Assembly (NCBI RefSeq): GCF_020564565.1
Contig: NZ_JAJCTD010000011.1
Coordinates: 1 to 46,893, forward strand
Direction of reading: 5' to 3'
DNA length: 46,893 nucleotides
From: Rhodobacter sp. Har01
Lineage (GTDB): Bacteria; Pseudomonadota; Alphaproteobacteria; Rhodobacterales; Rhodobacteraceae
Positions within the stretch are counted from its first letter, which is position 1, and every line of letters begins with the position of its first letter. Position numbers and translations under genes: made by a program. The notes under the pieces are model-generated. The model did not search any database. It had not been told where the DNA came from and saw nothing but the letters and a program-made list of their open reading frames with translations. Positions 6,812-13,194 of this stretch are shown here, piece by piece.

Positions 6812-6930
6812 TATACGGGCGCATCCGCGATTCCGGGGCGACTCGGACTCGACGGTTTGTCATTGATCCGCCAGGTCCACGGTGACCCTGCACGCAGGGG
6901 CCGTCTGGCGATTGTGGAAGGAAGGGCGCA

Positions 6931-7131
6931 ATGGACGCCAAGGAACTGAAGGCCAAGACCCCCGACCAGCTGCGCGACAGCCTGGTCCAGTTGAAGAAGG
7001 AAGCGTTCAACCTGCGCTTCCAGGCTGCGACCAACCAGCTTGAGAACACCGCCCGCATGCGCGCCGTCCGTCGCGACGTCGCCCGCATCAAGACCGTTCT
7101 CGGCCAAAAAGCCGTCGAAGCTGCGAAGTAA
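6931..7131 (+). CDS. rpmC: 50S ribosomal protein L29
   Basis: The product is 66 aa, with the usual KELKAKTPDQLRDSLVQLKKEAFNLRFQ helix pair. L29 flanks the tunnel exit beside L23. GGAAGG lies before ATG 6931. It resumes the S10 operon after the 1.9-kb cassette, so it must depend on read-through or on a promoter within 6812-6930, where I see no convincing box. Confidence 0.97.
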   Translation: MDAKELKAKTPDQLRDSLVQLKKEAFNLRFQAATNQLENTARMRAVRRDVARIKTVLGQKAVEAAK

Positions 7132-7142
7132 GGGGAAAACCA

Positions 7143-7382
7143 ATGCCGAAACGCATCCTGCAAGGCGTCGTCACCTCGGACAAGAACGAGCAGACGATCA
7201 CCGTTCTTGTCGAACGTCGCTTCAAGCACCCGCTGCTGCAGAAGACCGTCCGCAAGTCGAAGAAATACCGCGCCCATGACGCGGAGAACAAGTTCAAGGT
7301 CGGCGATACCGTGCGCATCGAAGAATGCGCGCCGATCTCGAAGACGAAACGCTGGACCGTGGTGACCGAAGCTTCGGCTTAA
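7143..7382 (+). CDS. rpsQ: 30S ribosomal protein S17
   Basis: The product is 79 aa, PKRILQGVVTSDKNEQTITV at the N-terminus and an OB-fold typical of S17. It is a primary 16S rRNA binder. It is the last S10-operon gene; a 64-bp gap separates it from rplN. Confidence 0.97.
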   Translation: MPKRILQGVVTSDKNEQTITVLVERRFKHPLLQKTVRKSKKYRAHDAENKFKVGDTVRIEECAPISKTKRWTVVTEASA

Positions 7383-7446
7383 GTCCCGCGGTCTCGAACG
7401 AAACCCCAGGGCCGCAACCGGTCCCTGAAGGTCGGGAGACTGACAA

Positions 7447-7815
7447 ATGATCCAGATGCAGACGAATCTGGATGTCGCTGACAACTCCGGCGCGCGCCGG
7501 GTGCAGTGCATCAAGGTTCTTGGCGGCTCGCACCGCCGCTATGCTTCGGTCGGCGACATCATCGTGGTGTCGGTGAAGGAAGCCATTCCGAAAGGCCGCG
7601 TGAAGAAGGGTGACGTCCGCAAGGCCGTTGTCGTTCGCACCGCCAAGGAAGTTCGCCGTGAAGACGGCACCGCGATCCGCTTCGACCGCAATGCCGCCGT
7701 CATCCTGAACAACCAGGGCGAACCGGTCGGCACCCGTATCTTCGGGCCGGTCGTGCGCGAACTGCGGGCCAAGAACTTCATGAAGATCATCTCGCTTGCG
7801 CCGGAGGTGCTGTGA
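7447..7815 (+). CDS. rplN: 50S ribosomal protein L14
   Basis: The product is 122 aa and starts MIQMQTNLDVADNSGARRVQCIKVLGG, the invariant L14 N-terminus. It lies at the 50S-30S interface and is the target of RsfS silencing factor. It is the first gene of the spc section. GGGAGA precedes the ATG, and the stop overlaps the rplX start by one base (TGATG). Confidence 0.98.
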   Translation: MIQMQTNLDVADNSGARRVQCIKVLGGSHRRYASVGDIIVVSVKEAIPKGRVKKGDVRKAVVVRTAKEVRREDGTAIRFDRNAAVILNNQGEPVGTRIFGPVVRELRAKNFMKIISLAPEVL

Positions 7816-8120
7816 TGGCCGCCAAGCTCCGCAAGGGTGACACGGTGATCGTGCTCACCGGCAAGGACAAGGGCAAGACCGGCGAGATTTCCGCCGTCAT
7901 GCCGAAGGACAACCAGGCCGTCGTCGACGGCGTGAACGTCTCGATCCGCCACACCAAGGCCTCGGCCGCGTCGCAAGGTGGCCGCCTGCCCAAGGCAATG
8001 CCGATCGACCTGTCGAACCTCGCGCTGGTCGACAAGACCGGCAAGGCCACCCGCGTCGGCTTCCGCGTCGAAGGCGACAAGAAGGTGCGTTTCGCCAAGA
8101 CCACCGGGGAGGCGATCTGA
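7815..8120 (+). CDS. rplX: 50S ribosomal protein L24
   Basis: The product is 101 aa from ATG 7815 (MAAKLRKGDTVIVLTGKDKGKTGEI, KOW motif). A GTG at 7812 is in frame but offers no better SD. The GGAGG at 7803-7807 has good spacing to 7815. L24 initiates 50S assembly. It overlaps rplE by one base. Confidence 0.97.
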   Translation: MAAKLRKGDTVIVLTGKDKGKTGEISAVMPKDNQAVVDGVNVSIRHTKASAASQGGRLPKAMPIDLSNLALVDKTGKATRVGFRVEGDKKVRFAKTTGEAI

Positions 8121-8680
8121 TGCTGGACGTGCAAACCTATACCCCGCGCCTGAAAGCCGAGTACAAGGACAAGATCCGCGCCGCCTTGAAGGAGGAATTC
8201 TCCTACAAGAACGACATGCAGATCCCGCGCCTTGACAAGATCGTGCTGAACATGGGCGTCGGCGAAGCGGTCAAGGACACCAAGAAGGTGAAGCAGGCCG
8301 CCGAGGAACTGGCGCAGATCGCCGGCCAGAAGGCCGTGATCACCAAGGCCCGCAAGTCGATTGCCACCTTCCGGGTGCGCGAAGAGATGCCCTTGGGCTG
8401 CAAGGTCACCCTGCGCGGCGACCGGATGTACGAATTCCTCGACCGACTGATCAACGTGGCGCTGCCCCGCGTCCGCGACTTCCGCGGCGTCAAGGCAACC
8501 TCTTTCGACGGCCGCGGCAACTATGCCATGGGCCTGAAAGAGCAAATCGTCTTCCCGGAAATCAACTTCGACAAGGTCGATGAGGTTCTGGGCATGGACA
8601 TCATCATCTGCACCACGGCGAAGACCGACACGGAAGCGAAGTCGCTCCTGAAGCACTTCAACATGCCGTTCACGGCCTGA
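8120..8680 (+). CDS. rplE: 50S ribosomal protein L5
   Basis: The product is 186 aa. It contains KIVLNMGVGEA and the P-site tRNA-contacting loop region ITKARKSIATFRVREEMPLG. L5 binds 5S rRNA. rpsN follows after 18 bp. Confidence 0.98.
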   Translation: MLDVQTYTPRLKAEYKDKIRAALKEEFSYKNDMQIPRLDKIVLNMGVGEAVKDTKKVKQAAEELAQIAGQKAVITKARKSIATFRVREEMPLGCKVTLRGDRMYEFLDRLINVALPRVRDFRGVKATSFDGRGNYAMGLKEQIVFPEINFDKVDEVLGMDIIICTTAKTDTEAKSLLKHFNMPFTA

Positions 8681-8698
8681 TCGCGAGGAACCTGAGAT

Positions 8699-9004
8699 AT
8701 GGCAAAGAAATCCATGGTGAACCGCGAAGTGAAGCGGGCCAAGCTGGTGAAGCAGCATGCTGCCAAGCGGGCCGCGCTCAAGGCGGTGATCTACGACCAA
8801 TCGAAGCCCATCGAGGATCGCTTCAAGGCGACCCAGAAGCTGGCGCAACTGCCCCGCAACTCGTCGGCGACGCGGATCCACAACCGCTGCCAGCTGACGG
8901 GCCGTCCGCATGCGTATTATCGCAAGCTCAAGCTCAGCCGCATCATGCTGCGTGAACTGGCCTCGTTCGGCCAGATCCCCGGCATGGTCAAGTCGAGCTG
9001 GTAA
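8699..9004 (+). CDS. rpsN: 30S ribosomal protein S14 (zinc-independent type)
   Basis: The product is 101 aa. The C-terminal RCQLTGRPHAYYRK...SRIMLRELA motif identifies S14. The length and absence of the two CxxC pairs place it in the zinc-free class. GAGGAACC precedes ATG 8699, and rpsH starts 13 bp downstream. Confidence 0.97.
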   Translation: MAKKSMVNREVKRAKLVKQHAAKRAALKAVIYDQSKPIEDRFKATQKLAQLPRNSSATRIHNRCQLTGRPHAYYRKLKLSRIMLRELASFGQIPGMVKSSW

Positions 9005-9017
9005 GGGAGGACAGAAG

Positions 9018-9416
9018 ATGTCGATGAACGATCCTCTCGGCGATATGCTGACCCGCATTCGCAACGCGCAGATGCGCGGCAAGTCCACCGTGATTTCGCC
9101 CGCCTCGACCCTGCGCGCCCGCGTCCTGGACGTGCTGGCCTCGGAAGGCTACATCCGCGGCTATGAGAAGGCCGACACCACCAACGGCCAGGGCGAATTC
9201 ACCATCAGCCTGAAGTACTACGAAGGCGAGCCGGTCATCCGCGAGTTGAAGCGGGTCTCCAAGCCGGGCCGTCGCGTGTACATGGGCGTCAAGGAAATCC
9301 CCTCGGTCCGCAACGGCCTGGGTGTCTCGATCGTCTCCACGCCGAAAGGCGTCATGTCCGATGCAAATGCACGCGCTGCCAATGTTGGCGGCGAAGTGCT
9401 TTGCACCGTGTTCTGA
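9018..9416 (+). CDS. rpsH: 30S ribosomal protein S8
   Basis: The product is 132 aa. The open frame extends upstream into rpsN, but ATG 9018 (MSMNDPLGDMLTRIRNAQ) is the conserved start with GGGAGGA 6-7 nt before it. S8 binds the central domain of 16S rRNA and in E. coli autoregulates the spc operon at L5. Confidence 0.97.
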   Translation: MSMNDPLGDMLTRIRNAQMRGKSTVISPASTLRARVLDVLASEGYIRGYEKADTTNGQGEFTISLKYYEGEPVIRELKRVSKPGRRVYMGVKEIPSVRNGLGVSIVSTPKGVMSDANARAANVGGEVLCTVF

Positions 9417-9426
9417 GGAGGGTGGA

Positions 9427-9960
9427 ATGTCCCGTATCGGCAAGAAACCCGTCACGCTGAGCAAAGGCACCTCTGCCTCGGTCAGCGGCCAGACCATCGA
9501 AGTGAAGGGGCCGAAAGGCACCCGCAGCTTCACCGCGGGCGACGATGTCACCATCGCCATCGAAGGCGATGTGATCAAGGTCACCCCGCGCGGGCTGTCC
9601 AAGCGCGCGCGTCAGCAGTGGGGCATGACCCGCTCGATGATCGACAACCTGGTCACCGGCGTCACCACTGGCTTCAAGAGGGAAATGGACATCACCGGCG
9701 TCGGCTATCGTGCCGCGGCGGCGGGCAACATCCTGAAGCTTTCGCTTGGCTACAGCCACGAAGTGAACTTCGAAGTGCCGAAGGGGGTGACCGTCACCAC
9801 CCCGAAGCAGACCGAGATCATCGTGGAAGGCATCGACCAGCAACTGGTCGGCCAGGTCGCCGCGAACATCCGCGAATGGCGCGCCCCCGAGCCCTACAAG
9901 GGCAAGGGCATCCGCTACCGCGATGAGTATATCTTCCGCAAGGAAGGCAAGAAGAAGTAA
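9427..9960 (+). CDS. rplF: 50S ribosomal protein L6
   Basis: The product is 177 aa from ATG 9427 (MSRIGKKPVTLSKG), preceded by GAGGAGGG. The C-terminal EPYKGKGIRYRDEYIFRKEGKKK signature is complete. L6 supports the sarcin-ricin loop. The open frame starting further upstream overlaps rpsH and is not used. Confidence 0.97.
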   Translation: MSRIGKKPVTLSKGTSASVSGQTIEVKGPKGTRSFTAGDDVTIAIEGDVIKVTPRGLSKRARQQWGMTRSMIDNLVTGVTTGFKREMDITGVGYRAAAAGNILKLSLGYSHEVNFEVPKGVTVTTPKQTEIIVEGIDQQLVGQVAANIREWRAPEPYKGKGIRYRDEYIFRKEGKKK

Positions 9961-9974
9961 GGGGCGCGAAAGAA

Positions 9975-10334
9975 ATGGCGAACACCAAGAGAGAGCTGTT
10001 CCTCAAGCGCCGCATGCGCGTCCGGAACAAGATCAAGTCGACCTCGCACGGCCGTCTGCGTCTGTCTGTCCACCGCTCGTCCAAGAACATCTCGGTCCAG
10101 TTGATCGACGATGCCAAGGGCGTGACCGTTGCTGCTGCCTCGACGCTCGAGAAGGATCTCGGCTTCGTCGGCAAGAACAACGTCGAAGCGGCGGCCAAGA
10201 TCGGTGCGGCAATTGCCGAACGGGCCAAGAAGGCTGGCGTCGAAGTATGCTACTTCGACCGCGGCGGTTTCCTCTTTCACGGCAAGATCAAGGCTTTGGC
10301 CGATGCTGCCCGTGAAGGCGGCCTGAAGTTCTGA
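9975..10334 (+). CDS. rplR: 50S ribosomal protein L18
   Basis: The product is 119 aa. It starts MANTKRELFLKRRMRVRNKI and ends FDRGGFLFHGKIKALADAAREGGLKF, the 5S-rRNA-binding L18 pattern. rpsE follows after 11 bp with a GAGGAGAG SD. Confidence 0.97.
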   Translation: MANTKRELFLKRRMRVRNKIKSTSHGRLRLSVHRSSKNISVQLIDDAKGVTVAAASTLEKDLGFVGKNNVEAAAKIGAAIAERAKKAGVEVCYFDRGGFLFHGKIKALADAAREGGLKF

Positions 10335-10345
10335 GGAGAGATCAA

Positions 10346-10921
10346 ATGGCAGAACGTGACAACCGTCGGGACGGCCAGCGTGGCGGCGACCGGCGTGATC
10401 GGGCCGAGGAAACGCCGGAATTCGCTGACCGTCTGGTGGCGATCAACCGGGTGTCCAAGACGGTGAAGGGCGGCAAGCGCTTCGGCTTTGCGGCTCTCGT
10501 GGTGGTCGGTGACCAGCGCGGCCGTGTCGGCTTTGGCAAGGGCAAGGCGAAAGAAGTGCCCGAGGCCATCCGCAAGGCCACCGAGCAGGCCAAGCGCAGC
10601 ATGGTCCGCGTCGCCCTGCGCGACGGCCGCACCCTGCACCACGACATGGAAGGGCGTCACGGCGCCGGCAAGGTCGTTATGCGCACCGCCGTTGCGGGCA
10701 CCGGCATCATCGCCGGCGGCCCGATGCGCGCCGTGTTCGAAATGGTTGGCATTCAGGATGTCGTTGCCAAGTGCATCGGCTCGACCAACCCCTACAACAT
10801 GATCCGCGCCACCTTCGACGGTCTCAAGCACGAAACCTCGCCCCGGTCGGTGGCGGCGCGTCGTGGCAAGAAGGTCGCCGAGATCCTGCGCAAGCCGGAA
10901 ACCGAAGCGGTGGAGGCCTGA
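10346..10921 (+). CDS. rpsE: 30S ribosomal protein S5
   Basis: The product is 191 aa. It has a charged 25-residue N-terminal extension followed by the dsRBD-like ...LVAINRVSKTVKGGKRFGF domain and the GTGIIAGGPMRAVFEMVGIQD stretch. S5 is a decoding-accuracy protein at the mRNA entry site. rpmD follows after 2 bp. Confidence 0.97.
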   Translation: MAERDNRRDGQRGGDRRDRAEETPEFADRLVAINRVSKTVKGGKRFGFAALVVVGDQRGRVGFGKGKAKEVPEAIRKATEQAKRSMVRVALRDGRTLHHDMEGRHGAGKVVMRTAVAGTGIIAGGPMRAVFEMVGIQDVVAKCIGSTNPYNMIRATFDGLKHETSPRSVAARRGKKVAEILRKPETEAVEA

Positions 10922-10923
10922 TC

Positions 10924-11142
10924 ATGGCAAAGAAGACGCCCGCCGCGGATGCGGCAAAGAAGACGATCGTCGTGAAGCAGGTGGCCTCGGCCGCCCGCCG
11001 TCCCGAAAAGCAGACCGCGACCCTCAAGGGCCTTGGCCTGAACAAGATGAACCGCACGCGCGAGCTGGAAGACACCCCGGCCGTGCGCGGCATGGTCAAC
11101 AAGATCAGCCACCTGGTGACGATCATCGAAGAGCGCGGCTAA
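10924..11142 (+). CDS. rpmD: 50S ribosomal protein L30
   Basis: The product is 72 aa from ATG 10924, about 10 residues longer than the usual 60-62 aa because of an N-terminal Lys/Ala extension (MAKKTPAADAAKK). The core IVVKQVASAARRPEKQTATLKGLGLNK is standard. It is the last spc gene before a strong terminator; rplO would normally follow directly but is 1.5 kb away. Confidence 0.96.
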   Translation: MAKKTPAADAAKKTIVVKQVASAARRPEKQTATLKGLGLNKMNRTRELEDTPAVRGMVNKISHLVTIIEERG

Positions 11143-11194
11143 TCGCCTGCGCCGGGCGCAGGGAGGGCAATCCGCCCACCGCCCGATCAAAATC

Positions 11195-11225
11195 AAGCGC
11201 CCCCGCGGAAACGCGGGGGCGCTTT
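11195..11225 (+). terminator. Strong intrinsic terminator after rpmD
   Basis: A perfect 13-bp stem (11195-11207 with 11212-11224), including AAGCGCCCCCGCG, is closed by a GAAA tetraloop, with TTT at its 3' edge. It has the same architecture as the rplP terminator (5045-5072) and marks the second break in the ribosomal supercluster. Confidence 0.85.
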
Positions 11226-11327
11226 GCATTCAGGGCCTTCGCTTGCCCTTGCCCGATTTCCCAGCCTGCGGCCCCGGCCGCACGCCCCTTGCCCTGCGGC
11301 CTTGCGGCCCCCGGGCAATCGGGCCGG

Positions 11328-11350
11328 GCGACCGTCCACCGGACGGTCGC
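11328..11350. promoter_or_regulatory. Perfect 10-bp inverted repeat in the gfa upstream region
   Basis: GCGACCGTCC-ACC-GGACGGTCGC, with 10-bp arms and a 3-bp centre, has no T run, so it looks more like a protein operator (TetR-like symmetry) than a terminator. It lies 127 bp before the gfa ATG. The remainder of the 334-bp gap 11143-11476 holds the rpmD terminator, this repeat and the G-tract; no gene is seen. Confidence 0.45.
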
Positions 11351-11440
11351 TGTCCGGCCCTCTGGCCCCCGGCTCGACCGTTTCGCGATTTCCTGCATCG
11401 GTGCTACGCTCTTTCCCGACTCGGCCGCGCCTTGAGGAGA

Positions 11441-11468
11441 GGGGGCGGCAGGGGGGTATAGGGGAGGG
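11441..11468 (+). promoter_or_regulatory. G-tract element directly upstream of gfa
   Basis: G runs of 5, 6, 4 and 3 (11441-11445, 11451-11456, 11461-11464, 11466-11468) surround a TATA: GGGGGGTATAGGGG. It meets G-quadruplex spacing rules and overlaps the SD region of gfa (AGGGAG, 11465-11470). CsoR/RcnR-type repressors, including formaldehyde-sensing FrmR, bind G/C-tract operators with AT flanks, so an operator role is possible. That is resemblance only. Confidence 0.4.
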
Positions 11469-11476
11469 AGAGACCC

Positions 11477-11917
11477 ATGGCCGCGAAATATGCCGGGGGC
11501 TGCGCGCATGTCCATGTGACGGCGTCGGCCGAGCCGATCGACAATCACGAATGCCACTGCAACGTCTGCAAGGCCGTCACCGGGCAGCACAGCACGCATG
11601 TCGCCTTCTTCAACCACGGCGACATCCAGGCTGACCACCCGGAGAAGATGAAGCGTGTCCCCTTCAACGCGCAGAACCCCGATGGGCCGCTGGAGATTTG
11701 TCTCTGTACCGATTGCGGGGCGGTGCTGATGCTGGACGACAAGCAGAAACGCATCCGTGTGGCGGTGCCCAACGTCATGGGCTATGACGACGCGGCCTTC
11801 CCCAAGGCGACCTACCATGCCTTCTGGGACGAAACGAAGGGCTATCCCGCCCCCACCGATGGCCGCCCCGTCTATTCCGGCCTGCGCCCCGAATTCCACT
11901 GGCCGGCGGGGGCTTGA
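11477..11917 (+). CDS. GFA/CENP-V family zinc-binding protein
   Basis: The product is 146 aa. It has the zinc ligands of the GFA (glutathione-dependent formaldehyde-activating enzyme-like) fold: GGC (Cys9), CHCNVC (Cys26, Cys28, Cys31) and CTDCGA (Cys77, Cys80). Family members are often annotated as S-(hydroxymethyl)glutathione synthase, but most have no proven activity. The start is ATG 11477 after AGGGAG. It is 100 bp before ectC on the same strand, inside the spc operon. No adhI/fghA formaldehyde genes are in the window, so a formaldehyde role rests only on the fold and perhaps the G-tract. Confidence 0.8.
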   Translation: MAAKYAGGCAHVHVTASAEPIDNHECHCNVCKAVTGQHSTHVAFFNHGDIQADHPEKMKRVPFNAQNPDGPLEICLCTDCGAVLMLDDKQKRIRVAVPNVMGYDDAAFPKATYHAFWDETKGYPAPTDGRPVYSGLRPEFHWPAGA

Positions 11918-12016
11918 TCCGGTCGCCGCGCGCGGGCCATGATCGCTGGGGCGGGTGAGCCCCGCCCCAAGGCTTTCCGGCCCTTTCACGGCCCCGCACC
12001 CCATACGGAAAGCCCG

Positions 12017-12415
12017 ATGATCGTCCGCACCCTCGCCTCCATCCTGAACACGCCCGCCCATGTGAAGGGCGAAGCCTTCGAGAGCCGCCGCATCCTCTTG
12101 GCCGCCGATGGTCTGGGCTATTCGCTGCACGACACCATCTGCCGCGAGGGCACCGAGCAGCATCTGGAGTACCGCAACCACGTCGAGACCAACTACGTCA
12201 TCGAAGGCTGGGGCGAGGTGGTGAACGTCGTCTCGGGCGAGGTATTTCCCCTGGCGCCCGGCACCGTCTATGTGCTGGACCGGCACGAGGCCCATGTCTT
12301 GCGGGCCATCCGCAGCGACATGCGCATCATCTGCATCTTTACCCCGGCGCTGACAGGCACGGAAAAGCACGATGCCTCGGGTAGCTATCCGGCGCCGGTG
12401 GGGGGGATTTCCTAA
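12017..12415 (+). CDS. ectC: Orphan ectoine synthase
   Basis: The product is 132 aa from ATG 12017 (MIVRTLASILNT; GGAAAG SD); the in-frame upstream extension is not EctC-like. The cupin is recognisable throughout: GYSLHDT, HLEYRNHVETNYVIEGWGEV, PLAPGTVYVLDRHEAHVLRA. The iron-binding residues Glu57, Tyr85 and His93 described for Paenibacillus lautus EctC are all at the same positions. EctC cyclises N-gamma-acetyl-diaminobutyrate to the osmolyte ectoine. ectA and ectB are absent from the window. Orphan EctC proteins are known in bacteria that cannot make the precursor and may use an imported substrate or another related one. A GGGGCGGG hairpin without a T run (11948-11968) lies between gfa and ectC. 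Confidence 0.9.
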   Translation: MIVRTLASILNTPAHVKGEAFESRRILLAADGLGYSLHDTICREGTEQHLEYRNHVETNYVIEGWGEVVNVVSGEVFPLAPGTVYVLDRHEAHVLRAIRSDMRIICIFTPALTGTEKHDASGSYPAPVGGIS

Positions 12416-12465
12416 CAAATCCTTAAGTCGGGGCCGTAACCCATTGGAATCCTTTGCGGCCCGAA

Positions 12466-12484
12466 GTGTCCCATGATGGGACAC
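12466..12484. promoter_or_regulatory. 19-bp perfect palindrome upstream of rplO
   Basis: GTGTCCCAT-G-ATGGGACAC is perfectly symmetric (9-bp arms). It has no T run and lies mid-way in the 204-bp gap between ectC and rplO, 135 bp before the rplO ATG. The position suits an operator for the promoter that must drive rplO-secY-adk. I do not recognise the cognate regulator. Confidence 0.5.
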
Positions 12485-12619
12485 CCGTCTTTGCTTGCCA
12501 GACCCCCGGCAAGGGTGTATGGCCCCGCGGTGGCCCGATCCGGCCGCGAGAATCAACAAGAAATGCCGTGTTGGCCCCATCCGTCGCAGGCGGGGCTATT
12601 CCGGCCAAGGAGATGCGAC

Positions 12620-13087
12620 ATGAAACTGAACGAGCTTTCCGACAACGCAGGCGCCACCCGCAAGAAAAAGCGCGTGGCGCGCGGCCCGGGTTCGGGCAAG
12701 GGCAAGACCGCCGGCCGCGGCATCAAGGGCCAGAGCTCGCGCTCGGGCGTGGCGCTGGGTGGCTACGAAGGCGGCCAGATGCCGCTCTATCGCCGCCTGC
12801 CGAAGCGCGGATTCTCGAAGCCGAACCGCAAGGAATTCTCGGTGGTGAACCTCGGCCTGATCGAGAAGTTCATCGCCGCCGGCAAGCTGGACGCGAAAGC
12901 CGAGATCACCGAGGACGCGCTGGTCGCGGCCGGCCTGACCTCGACCAAGCGCGACGGCATCCGCGTGCTGGCCAAGGGCGAGATCAAGACCGCCGTCAAG
13001 CTGGTGGTCACCGGCGCCTCTGCCTCGGCCATCGAGGCGGTGAAAGCTGCCGGCGGCTCGATCACGGTTGCGACTGCCGCTGAATAA
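12620..13087 (+). CDS. rplO: 50S ribosomal protein L15
   Basis: The product is 155 aa from ATG 12620 (MKLNELSDNAGATRKKKRVARGPGSGKGKTAGRG, the L15 signature), with AAGGAGA 6-7 nt upstream. Open frames beginning at 12454-12473 are upstream extensions or other frames. L15 is a late 50S core protein. It is separated from rpmD by the gfa-ectC cassette and from secY by a hairpin-containing 107-bp spacer. Confidence 0.97.
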   Translation: MKLNELSDNAGATRKKKRVARGPGSGKGKTAGRGIKGQSSRSGVALGGYEGGQMPLYRRLPKRGFSKPNRKEFSVVNLGLIEKFIAAGKLDAKAEITEDALVAAGLTSTKRDGIRVLAKGEIKTAVKLVVTGASASAIEAVKAAGGSITVATAAE

Positions 13088-13138
13088 GAGGTTGTGAGCG
13101 GCGTCATCGTCGCTTACATCATCACCAGTTTTCCAGCG

Positions 13139-13171
13139 CGCCGCCGGACCGGGAAAACGGTCCCGGCGGCG
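13139..13171 (+). terminator. Hairpin between rplO and secY (attenuator-like)
   Basis: CGCCGCCGGACCG pairs with its complement at 13158-13171 (13 bp, one bulged C, loop GGAAAA). No T run follows, so it is more likely to separate L15 from SecY expression by attenuation or mRNA processing than to be a full terminator. Confidence 0.45.
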
Positions 13172-13194
13172 TTGTCCATGCAAAAGGGCACCCT

